Of a stretch of DNA of 64,000 nucleotides, positions 50,901 to 55,557 are shown piece after piece. The first letter of the stretch is position 1. Every line of letters starts with the position of its first letter. Below the pieces are notes generated by a model. That model saw nothing but the letters and a program-made list of their open reading frames with translations, was not told where the DNA came from and did not search any database. Made by a program: the position numbers and the translations under genes. Source of the stretch: Pleurodeles waltl. Lineage: Eukaryota; Chordata; Amphibia; Caudata; Salamandridae. The stretch lies in the NCBI RefSeq assembly GCF_031143425.1, contig NC_090451.1, positions 663,056,575 through 663,120,574 of the forward strand, read 5' to 3'.

Positions 50901-51843
50901 TTCAAAACAATCTACCATATTATAAATTTACTAAGTATGTCTTTTAAAGTTACCTTCTTACAATGCAAACTATCCTGATACCTTTTAAAAACACTCTTCT
51001 ATGAGGGTACAGCTCAAAAATGCTGATGCAGTCTATTGACCATGTGACTCCCAGTGTACATATTGTTGCAGTCCATTGCTTGCTAGGACGGCTGAATTAT
51101 TTTTTTTTTCACTCTCACTCATCAAAAGCACTCTGCACTTCACACCAAGCAAGCCTGCTACATTTGTCACTTTGCTTTCTAGAGGATTCAACCACAATTC
51201 CAATAGCAGGAGCTCACCGTATATATACACCCATGTGCCTTAACATCACTCCATCAGATCTCACTAACCATAATATGTGATTGGTGAGGCAGATCATTTG
51301 CGGTACAAGCCCCTGTACCCGAGTACTCCCTCCTCAGGGATATCTGCAGCACCTTAAACCACTTACTCTTTAGAGAATCTCTGCAACACTTGGCTATTGC
51401 CACTTTACAACTAAACATTAAGACCTCAAATAACAGATATCAAACAGGTCTTATTCATCCACCAACACATACCTCTGACAAGACAATCGCACTATCCTTT
51501 TGTCAACACAAGAAAAGACATAATGCTGCAAAAACAACCTGATCCGCATAAGCTCCAACCCACTGCAAGCAAGCACAAAGTAGCAAGATGTCCGTTTTAC
51601 GATGCTATGCAATGACAAATGTTGTGTTCCAAATATTAAAAATGTGGTTACCTTGGACAGTCCGGTTGGCCTGCAGTGTGCCCCTGCTGCTTTCAAGCCT
51701 TTTGCCATCCTGGCTGCTCTCGTACTTGCTGTAGTTGCCCAAGGCCAATATCACCAATGGGTCCACACTGTCACAGTAGGTGGAATTGCAAACACACACC
51801 ACAGAGCCATGGCCAAAATTCACAGGGACGCATGGTTTTCCAC
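17955..51843 (-). CDS. GBA1: Lysosomal acid glucosylceramidase, exons 3-11
   Basis: GBA1 hydrolyses glucosylceramide to glucose and ceramide in the lysosome; it is a GH30-family TIM-barrel enzyme that uses saposin C and is carried by LIMP-2. Nine exons are read on the minus strand: 51652-51843, 49243-49389, 44098-44231, 42873-43045, 34576-34813, 32429-32653, 30332-30495, 20664-20780 and 17955-18060. All have AG acceptors and GT donors. Exon lengths and phases equal those of human exons 3-11, giving a mature chain of 497 residues from GKPC to YLWRRQ. The acid/base E235 (in TAENEP) and nucleophile E340 (in FATEACNG) are present, as are Cys4, 16, 18 and 23. No stops or frameshifts occur, so the gene looks functional. 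The signal-peptide exons were not found before the LTR element at 52140; they should lie upstream, beyond or within that insertion. Confidence 0.97.
18170..19440 (+). repeat. A/C-rich degenerate repetitive stretch
   Basis: Plus strand is strongly A/C-biased with recurring fragments such as CAACAACTC, CCACAACCACAGTG and TGTCCACAC. It looks like a very diverged tandem repeat without clear period, interrupted by the small MITE at 18463. No coding signal. Confidence 0.4.
18463..18619. mobile_element. Small foldback MITE
   Basis: About 157 bp that folds on itself: GGCCCATAGTTGTACTTTTT at the left, AGGTATAAATACAGGCCC at the right, and a central inverted repeat (TACAAAATACAATTGCATTTTGCAAG region). 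The end type resembles that of the 0.9 kb elements at 19556 and 25235, so it is probably a short relative. Confidence 0.65.
19556..20454 (+). mobile_element. 0.9 kb MITE-like element
   Basis: Ends GGGCCATATTTATACT and AGTATAAATATGGCCC are perfect inverted repeats, flanked by a direct duplication TAAGT (19551-19555 and 20455-20459). The interior has several palindromes, for example near 19600 (CGCACAACTGCG / CGCAGTTGTGCG). No transposase. An inverted copy is at 25235-26135. It sits in the intron between exons 10 and 11. Confidence 0.82.
20664..20780 (-). CDS. GBA1: GBA1 exon 10 (residues 424-463)
   Basis: 117 bp, acceptor GTACAG, donor CAG|GTAGGT. It encodes [12 protein letters not shown], then [12 protein letters not shown] and VVVLN, ending in a split Arg463 codon. 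Leu444, the site of the human L444P variant, is conserved. The exon is short and GC-moderate and was found by its human-like size and the GSQRVGL block. Confidence 0.95.
20781..22043 (-). other. GBA1 intron 9-10, exon 10 side
   Basis: About 1.26 kb, no recognised element. Confidence 0.6.
22044..22915 (-). mobile_element. Minisatellite-bearing transposon, copy B
   Basis: Inverted short copy (872 bp) of the element at 8627-14504. Ends are CCTTAACAACGCGGTC at left and GACCGCGTTGTAAGTG at right, a terminal inverted repeat of about 14 bp. Next to the right end lie ACAGGAAG-type and AGAGAGC-type blocks shared, inverted, with copy A. The interior (about 22200-22790) holds C-rich units such as CCCTAAAACCTACCCC and TCCTAAAAACTACCCC, the complement of the diverged units of copy A. 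The homogenised AGCTTTTAGGG core of copy A is absent. Confidence 0.72.
22916..23829 (-). other. GBA1 intron spacer
   Basis: About 0.9 kb between the minisatellite transposon copy B and the 311-bp repeat block. Nothing recognised. Confidence 0.55.
23830..24948. mobile_element. Inverted/tandem 311-bp repeat with 16-bp target duplication
   Basis: The insert at 23846-24932 is bounded on both sides by ATAAAACAGTTACCAA (23830-23845 and 24933-24948). It consists of a 311-bp unit in two orientations: one complete plus one partial unit in minus orientation (23846-24290), then two complete units in plus orientation (24291-24601 and 24602-24912) and a 20-base start of a third. Copies look identical or nearly so. 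The plus unit contains CTGAAGAAGGGACTAACCC and CAGAAACACATGTGTCC. The flanking duplication length is typical of target-primed (LINE/SINE-type) insertion. No coding region. Confidence 0.85.
24949..25234 (-). other. GBA1 intron spacer with A-run
   Basis: Short unrecognised sequence containing an 18-base A run at about 25072-25089. Confidence 0.55.
25235..26135 (-). mobile_element. 0.9 kb MITE-like element, inverted copy
   Basis: Inverted relative of 19556-20454. It starts GGGCATATTTATACT and ends GTATAAATACGGCCC. A direct duplication CAAAG flanks it (25230-25234, and C26135 to G26139 with the base C shared). It contains the same internal features as its partner: GTTAGCCGGCG palindromes and a CCCAGGGGACAGAAGTCCCC hairpin. 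No coding capacity. Confidence 0.78.
26136..26555 (-). other. GBA1 intron spacer
   Basis: About 420 bp between the MITE and the LTR-like fragment. A 17-bp inverted pair (TCTCCAGGTGAAATTCAA near 26205 and TTGAATTTCACCTGGAGA near 26273) is the only structure seen. Confidence 0.55.
26556..27400. mobile_element. LTR-like fragment related to the 52140 LTR
   Basis: It starts TGTAAGAAAGTGCCCC, like the TGTGAGAAGGTAGCC start of the young LTR. It then shares the order and much of the sequence of a U3 block: GGTACC, a GGGTTCC stretch, GGGCTGCAGCAT, TTGTGCCAACC and CACACAGCCTGCCATTGCAG. It is probably an old solo or truncated LTR of a related Gypsy family. The 3' limit is unclear; sequence up to the satellite array at 27711 may belong to it. 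Confidence 0.6.
27896..27950 (-). ncRNA. Type I hammerhead ribozyme, intact core
   Basis: Minus strand, 5' to 3': outer stem I strand CAAGC (27950-27946), internal loop TTG, inner stem I CCTGG, core CTGATGA (27937-27931), stem II GGGGT-GAT-ACCCT (closing pair G-U), core GAA plus A15.1 (27917-27914), stem III of two pairs (A-U, C-G) with a TG loop, cleavage triplet GTT ending at 27908, then CCAGG, loop AT and GCTTG (27900-27896). All invariant positions (C3, U4, G5, A6, G8, A9, G12, A13, A14, A15.1, U16.1, H17) are present. Stem I pairs perfectly as 5+5 bp around an internal loop, the place where natural type I hammerheads dock loop II. The two-base-pair stem III is the newt Satellite 2 peculiarity, which favours cleavage in dimeric transcripts. 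Predicted cleavage lies between 27908 and 27907. Confidence 0.85.
28221..28275 (-). ncRNA. Type I hammerhead ribozyme, weakened stem II
   Basis: Second unit's ribozyme, offset 325 bp from the first. Stem I (CAAGC/GCTTG and CCTGG/CCAGG), core CTGATGA (28262-28256), GAAA, the two-base-pair stem III and the GTT triplet are all kept. Stem II reads TGGGT-GAT-ACCTT, so the pair next to the core is U-U and the next is G-U; activity is probably reduced. The internal loop of stem I reads TTG/AC. Confidence 0.75.
28470..30331 (-). other. GBA1 intron 9-10, exon 9 side
   Basis: About 1.9 kb with no firmly recognised element. An AATAAA near 28885 followed by a T-rich stretch and TATAATGGAGGC near 28943 is arranged like an LTR R-U5 end, but no partner LTR or internal region was found. 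Confidence 0.5.
30332..30495 (-). CDS. GBA1: GBA1 exon 9 (residues 370-424)
   Basis: 164 bp, acceptor ATGTAG, donor CAG|GTAAGG. It encodes [26 protein letters not shown] and [11 protein letters not shown]. The first codon is Asp at mature position 370, where human has Asn (site of the common N370S Gaucher variant). Asp409 is conserved. Confidence 0.96.
30496..32428 (-). other. GBA1 intron between exons 8 and 9
   Basis: 1933 bp with no recognised repeat or coding motif. Confidence 0.7.
32429..32653 (-). CDS. GBA1: GBA1 exon 8 (residues 295-369), nucleophile Glu
   Basis: 225 bp (75 whole codons), acceptor TCTTAG, donor GAG|GTATGT. It contains [17 protein letters not shown] and LFATEACNG, with the catalytic nucleophile Glu at mature position 340, followed by [17 protein letters not shown]. 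The position of the human E326K variant is Thr here. Confidence 0.97.
32787..33209. mobile_element. MITE with GCCTGATTTAGAGTG ends
   Basis: The start GCCTGATTTAGAGTG matches the reverse complement of the end CACTCTAAATTGGGT with two or three mismatches. The middle contains a palindrome (CCGTCCTACAGGACGG flanked by TTTGACAGAC and GTCCGTCAAA). Elements with these ends are abundant in salamander DNA as I remember. No coding capacity. It lies in the GBA1 intron between exons 7 and 8. Confidence 0.6.
33210..34575 (-). other. GBA1 intron 7-8, exon 7 side
   Basis: About 1.4 kb AT-rich intron with no recognised element. Confidence 0.65.
34576..34813 (-). CDS. GBA1: GBA1 exon 7 (residues 215-294), acid/base Glu
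   Basis: 238 bp, acceptor TTCGCAG, donor GTG|GTGAGT. It contains [10 protein letters not shown] with the general acid/base Glu at mature position 235, then [13 protein letters not shown], identical to human over that block, and [17 protein letters not shown]. The human N270 sequon is lost (Ser270-Ser-Ala) and a new N224-L-T sequon is present. Confidence 0.97.
34814..35411 (-). other. GBA1 intron 6-7, exon 7 side
   Basis: About 600 bp between exon 7 and the decayed Gypsy element. Nothing recognised. Confidence 0.7.
35412..35575 (+). repeat. Left LTR remnant of decayed Gypsy element
   Basis: This aligns by eye to 39218-39422 over its 3' half (polyadenylation-signal region to LTR end). The true 5' boundary cannot be placed. 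Confidence 0.65.
36796..37210 (+). pseudogene. Gypsy RNase H remnant
   Basis: The frame shows [20 protein letters not shown] then [20 protein letters not shown], the two hallmark blocks of Gypsy RNase H (DAS...GA...Q and SR.L...ERNY...EKE). A stop at 37081 interrupts it; the next codons in another frame read [11 protein letters not shown], matching the LRTDHKPL block. It is non-functional. Confidence 0.85.
37640..38005 (+). pseudogene. Gypsy integrase remnant
   Basis: Near 37665 the sequence encodes WQAFGIDIV, the usual start of the integrase core. At 37868-37990 the frame reads [19 protein letters not shown], then [18 protein letters not shown], matching the DNG.QF.S and HPQ.NG..ER blocks. 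The conserved glycine after DN is Arg. Frameshifts and a poly-T run separate the pieces. Confidence 0.8.
39218..39422 (+). repeat. Right LTR remnant of decayed Gypsy element
   Basis: Counterpart of the 35412 repeat, with AATAAA at about 39332 and the LTR end near ACAAGTTGGG. The start may be farther left, since the region from about 39146 could belong to U3. Confidence 0.65.
39423..42319 (-). other. GBA1 intron 6-7 sequence, nothing recognised
   Basis: About 2.9 kb between the decayed Gypsy element and the LINE relic. Short frames (for example 41082-41435) show no recognisable domain. Confidence 0.55.
42320..42830 (+). pseudogene. LINE reverse-transcriptase relic (CR1/L2-like)
   Basis: Across shifting plus-strand frames I read a non-[22 protein letters not shown], then [36 protein letters not shown] (Gln replaced by a stop) and [10 protein letters not shown] in place of the YADDTQL active site. 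These match CR1/L2-clade RT blocks 2-5. Stops, frameshifts and the mutated active site make it dead. It ends about 40 bp from the exon 6 splice donor and runs antisense to GBA1. Confidence 0.8.
42873..43045 (-). CDS. GBA1: GBA1 exon 6 (residues 158-215)
   Basis: 173 bp, acceptor TTCTAG, donor CCG|GTGAGT. It encodes [17 protein letters not shown], the conserved substrate-pocket strand containing Trp179 of the human enzyme, and ends TWANYFI before a split Arg codon. Confidence 0.96.
43046..44097 (-). other. GBA1 intron between exons 5 and 6
   Basis: 1052 bp, pyrimidine-rich on plus, with a short CAT trinucleotide run near 43640. Nothing else recognised. Confidence 0.75.
44098..44231 (-). CDS. 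GBA1: GBA1 exon 5 (residues 113-157)
   Basis: 134 bp, acceptor TCGCAG, donor AAA|GTGAGT. It encodes [14 protein letters not shown], near-identical to the human segment including Cys126 and Asp127. The human sequon at N146 is absent (His146), while a new N132-Y-T sequon is present. Confidence 0.96.
44232..45370 (-). other. GBA1 intron 4-5, exon 5 side
   Basis: Part of the 5011-bp intron between exons 4 and 5. It holds a TA microsatellite (listed) and otherwise nothing recognised. Confidence 0.7.
44874..44940. repeat. (TA)n microsatellite
   Basis: About 33 uninterrupted TA dinucleotides following an A-rich run, inside the GBA1 intron between exons 4 and 5. Length is likely polymorphic and error-prone in assembly. 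Confidence 0.97.
45371..46314. repeat. 0.94 kb repeat, tandem copy 1
   Basis: This unit begins GACTCTCGCTCCTAGGCGAG and ends near TAGCAGCCATTG. It is repeated directly at 46315-47243 with an offset of about 942 bp and many substitutions and small indels. On the minus strand it carries an AATAAA near 45670 and a short frame with the segment [10 protein letters not shown], present in both copies. It could be a pair of adjacent LTRs, or a tandem duplication of an unknown repeat, inside a GBA1 intron. Confidence 0.75.
46315..47243. repeat. 0.94 kb repeat, tandem copy 2
   Basis: Direct repeat of 45371-46314, beginning GACTCTTGCTCTAGGCAAG and ending TAGCAGCCATTTTGG. Divergence from copy 1 looks like 10-15 percent by eye, so the duplication is old. 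Same minus-strand AATAAA position and the same short conserved frame. Confidence 0.75.
47244..49242 (-). other. GBA1 intron 4-5, exon 4 side
   Basis: About 2 kb of intron with no recognised repeat or coding motif. Confidence 0.7.
49243..49389 (-). CDS. GBA1: GBA1 exon 4 (residues 64-113)
   Basis: 147 bp, acceptor GGTAG, donor GAAG|GTGAGG. It encodes the first barrel strand region with [12 protein letters not shown] (human GFGGAMTDAAA) and ends SYFSEE before the split Gly codon. It is in phase with exons 3 and 5. Confidence 0.96.
49390..51651 (-). other. GBA1 intron between exons 3 and 4
   Basis: 2262 bp. No repeat or gene recognised; short T-rich runs only. Confidence 0.8.
51652..51843 (-). 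CDS. GBA1: GBA1 exon 3 (mature residues 1-64)
   Basis: 192 bp, with acceptor CTTCAG and donor CAAG|GTAACC. It encodes the mature N-terminus. Cysteines at 4, 16, 18 and 23, which form the two N-terminal disulfides in the human enzyme, are conserved. Sequons N19-S-T and N59-R-T are retained, and an additional N36-Y-S is present. N19 glycosylation is known to be needed for human enzyme activity. Confidence 0.96.
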
Positions 51844-52139
51844 CTGAAGGAGGATAGACATAGAAGAGTTATTGATACAGGCCTGTGTGTAAGGATTTAA
51901 CACAACATGTCAATGGTGACTTTCTACCACAGTGAAAATCATTTTATTTGTCTTATCTTATGAGTGACAAATTACAAAGCTCACCACTATCAGAATCTCC
52001 TCTTGGAAAACACACGGGTGTTGTTATCCACCTCCAGAATATTCTTTCTGTAGACTTTAGAGGGAGTTGCTCCGGCTGAGATTCAAACTGCTCACATGTA
52101 ATTTCACAGTGATCTGAGCAGGAGGCTCCCTTCGCTTGC
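51844..52139 (-). other. GBA1 intron upstream of exon 3
   Basis: About 300 bp between exon 3 and the LTR element. I looked for a signal-peptide exon on the minus strand and saw none. Confidence 0.6.
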
Positions 52140-52231
52140 TGTGAGAAGGTAGCCTCTTTCTAGCCTTGTTACCCCCACTTTTGGCCTGTTTGTGAGTGTA
52201 TGTCAGGGTGTTTGTCACTGTTTTCACTGTC

Positions 52232-52475
52232 TCACTGGGATCCTGATAGCCAGGCCTCAGTGCTCATAGTGAAAACACCATGTTTTCAGTATGGTTGTTA
52301 TGTGTCACTGGGATCCTGCTAGTCAGGACCCCAGTGCTCATAGGTTTGTGGCCTATATGTATGTGTCACTGGGACCCTGTCACACAGGGCCCCAGTGCTC
52401 ATAGGTGTGCATGTATATGTTCCCTGTGTGGTGCCTAACTGTCTCACTGAGGCTCTGCTAACCAGAACCTCAGTG
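52232..52475 (+). repeat. U3 array of four hairpin repeats
   Basis: Imperfect copies at 52232-52269, 52305-52342, 52366-52404 and 52443-52475, each of the form CACTGGGAYCCTG ... CAGGNCCCCAGTG, spaced about 60-75 bp. The third has 13 of 14 arm positions paired around a CAC loop. The same array recurs at 58339-58582 in LTR 2. Confidence 0.85.
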
Positions 52476-55040
52476 GTTATGCTCTCTCATTACTTTTAAA
52501 TTGTCACTAACAGGCTAGTGACCATTTTTACCAATTTACATTGGCTTACTGGAACACCCTTATAATTCCCTAGTATATGGTACTGAGGTACCCAGGGTAT
52601 TGGGGTTCCAGGAAATCCCTATGGGCTGCAGCATTTCTTTTGCCACCCATAGGGAGCTCTGACAATATTTACACAGGCCTGCCACTGCAGCCTGAGTGAA
52701 ATAACGTCCACGTTATTTCACAGCCATTTTACACTGCACTTAAGTAACTTATAAGTCACCTATATGTCTAACCTTTACCTGGTAAAGGTTGGGTGCAAAG
52801 TTACTTAGTGTGAGGGCACCCTGGCACTAGCCAAGGTGCCCCCACATTGTTCAGAGCCAATTCACTGAACTTTGTGAGTGCGGGGACACCATTACACGCG
52901 TGCACTACATATAGGTCACTACCTATATGTAGCTTCACCATGGTAACTCCGAATATGGCCATGTAACATGTCTATGATCATGGAATTGCCCCCTCTATGC
53001 CATCCTGGCATTGTTGGTACAATTCCATGATCCCAGTGGTCTGTAGCACAGACCCTGGTACTGCCAGACTGCCCTTCCTGGGGTTTCTCTGCAGCTGCTG
53101 CTGCTGCCAACCCCTCAGACAGGCAGTTGCCCTCCTGGGGTCCAGCCAGGCCTGGCCCAGGATGGCAGAACAAAGAACTTCCTCTGAGAGAGGGTGTGAC
53201 ACCCTCTCCCTTTGGAAAATGGTGTGAAGGCAGGGGAGGAGTAGCCTCCCCCAGCCTCTGGAAATGCTTTGTTGGGCACAGATGTGCCCAATTCTGCATA
53301 AGCCAGTCTACACCGGTTCAGGGACCCCTTAGCCCCTGCTCTGGCGCGAAACTGGACAAAGGAAAGGGGAGTGACCACTCCCCTGACCTGCACCTCCCCT
53401 GGGAGGTGTCCAGAGCTCCTCCAGTGTGCTCCAGACCTCTGCCATCTTGGAAACAGAGGTGCTGCTGGCACACTGGACTGCTCTGAGTGGCCAGTGCCAC
53501 CAGGTGACGTCAGAGACTCCTTGTGATAGGCTCCTTCAGGTGTTAGTAGCCTTTCCTCTCTCCTAGGTAGCCAAACCCTCTTTTCTGGCTATTTAGGGTC
53601 TCTGTCTCTGGGGAAACTTTAGATAACGAATGCATGAGCTCAGCCGAGTTCCTCTGCATCTCCCTCTTCACCTTCTGATAAGGAATCGACCGCTGACCGC
53701 GCTGGAAGCCTGCAAACCTGCAACATAGTAGCAAAGACGACTACTGCAACTCTGTAACGCTGATCCTGCCGCCTTCTCGACTGTTTTCCTGCTTGTGCAT
53801 GCTGTGGGGGTAGTCTGCCTCCTCTCTGCACCAGAAGCTCCGAAGAAATCTCCCGTGGGTCGACGGAATCTTCCCCCTGCAACCGCAGGCACCAAAAAGC
53901 TGCATCTCCGGTCCCTTGGGTCTCCTCTCAGCACGACGAGCGAGGTCCCTCGAATCCAGCGACACCGTCCAAGTGACCCCCACAGTCCAGTGACTCTTCA
54001 GCCCAAGTTTGGTGGAGGTAAGTCCTTGCCTCACCTCGCTGGGCTGCATTGCTGGGAACCGCGACTTTGCAAGCTTCTCCGGCCCCTGTGCACTTCCGGC
54101 GGAAATCCTGTGTGCACAGCCAAGCCTGGGTCCACGGCACTCTAACCTGCATTGCACGACTTTCTAAGTTGGTCTCCGGCGACGTGGGACTCCTTTGTGC
54201 AACTTCGGCGAGCACCGTTTCACGCATCCTCGTAGTGCCTGTTTCTGGCACTTCTCCGGGTGCTACCTGCTTCAGTGAGGGCTCTTTGTCTTGCTCGACG
54301 TCCCCTCTCTCTGCAGGTCCAATTTGCGACCTCCTGGTCCCTCCTGGGCCCCAGCAGCGTCCAAAAACGCCAAACGCACGATTTGCGTGTAGCAAGGCTT
54401 GTTGGCGTCCATCCGGCAGGAAAACACTTCTGCACGACTCTCCAAGGCGTGGGGGATCCATCCTCCAAAGGGGAAGTCTCTAGCCCTTGTCGTTCCTGCA
54501 GTATTCACAGTTCTTCAGCCTAGTAAGAGCTTCTTTGCACCAACCGCTGGCATTTCTTGGGCATCTGCCCATCTCCGAGCTGCTTGTGACTTTTGGACTT
54601 GGTCCCCTTGTTCCACAGGTACCTTCAGACAGGAATCCATCGTTGTTGCATTGCTGATTTGTGTTTTCCTTGCATTCTCCCTCTAACACGACTATTTTGT
54701 CCTTAGGGGAACTTTGGTGCACTTTGAACTCACTTTTCAGGGTCTTGGGGAGGGTTATTTTTCTAACTCTCACTATTTTCTAATAGTCCCAGCGACCCTC
54801 TACAAGGTCACATAGGTTTGGGGTCCATTCGTGGTTCGCATTCCACTTCTGGAGTATATGGTTTGTGTTGCCCCTATCCCTATGTTTCCCCATTGCATCC
54901 TATTGTAACTATACATTGTTTGCACTGTTTTCTAAGACTATACTGCATATTTTTGCTATTGTGTATATATATATCTTGTGTATATTTCCTATCCTCTCAC
55001 TGAGGGTACACTCTAAGATACTTTGGCATATTGTCATAAA

Positions 55041-55046
55041 AATAAA
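55041..55046 (+). promoter_or_regulatory. LTR polyadenylation signal
   Basis: AATAAA, followed within 30 bases by TGTGTATTGTGTTTTC, a GT-rich downstream element. The copy in LTR 2 is at 61148-61153. Confidence 0.7.
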
Positions 55047-55286
55047 GTACCTTTATTTTTAGTATAATTGTGTATTGTGTTTTCTTATGATATTGTGCAT
55101 ATGACACTAAGTGGTACTGTAGTAGCTTCACACGTCTCCTAGTTCAGCCTGAGCTGCTTTGCTAAGCTACCATTATCTATCAGCCTAAGCTGCTAGACAC
55201 CCTATACACTAATAAGGGATAACTGGGCCTGGTGCAAGGTGCAAGTACCCCTTGGTACTCACTACAAGCCAGTCCAGCCTCCTACA

Positions 55287-55310
55287 TTGGTTGTGCAGCG
55301 GTGGGATAAG
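55287..55310 (+). promoter_or_regulatory. Primer-binding site, tRNA-Leu-like
   Basis: Directly after the LTR end the sequence reads TTGG then TTGTGCAGCGGTGGGAT. The 13 bases GCAGCGGTGGGAT (55295-55307) are complementary to the 3' end of a vertebrate tRNA-Leu as I remember it (ending CCCACCGCTGCCA-CCA), with a 2-base insertion between that block and the TGG. Second copy at 61394. Confidence 0.5.
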
Positions 55311-55557
55311 TGCTTTGAGACTACTTACCACTCTTGTCATTGTACTTTTCATAAGAGAAAAATATACAAAACAAGGTCAGTGTATATACACATAGCCAAA
55401 AAGTTTTGCATTTCCTCTTTTCACTCTTTTCTAAGTGCTGAAAAGTACTTCTAAACTTTCAAAAAGTTCTTTAAAGTTAAAAAAGTTTTTTTCTGTCTTT
55501 CCAAAAAGTTCTGAAAACTTTTTCCTCTTTTTCTATCACTTTAACTCTCTCTAAAAA

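Larger units (their letters stand above)
52140..55286 (+). repeat. LTR 1 (3147 bp)
   Basis: It begins TGTGAGAAGG and ends CCTCCTACA (TGT...ACA). U3 contains four hairpin repeats near its start. AATAAA at 55041-55046 followed by a GT-rich stretch marks the probable R end, leaving a U5 of about 220 bp. A TATATATATAT stretch at about 54962 could serve as TATA box. Open frames in the LTR in both strands appear in both copies only because the LTRs are duplicates; none has a known domain. Confidence 0.88.

Noticed and set aside
53115..54523. Several overlapping open frames up to 177 codons, repeated at 59222-60630
   Set aside because: They lie within the LTR on both strands in a GC-rich segment, overlap each other, and carry no known domain. 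Their duplication is explained by the LTR pair.
51844..55557. Search for the GBA1 signal-peptide exons
   Set aside because: No hydrophobic leader with a suitable GT donor was seen on the minus strand; not claimed.
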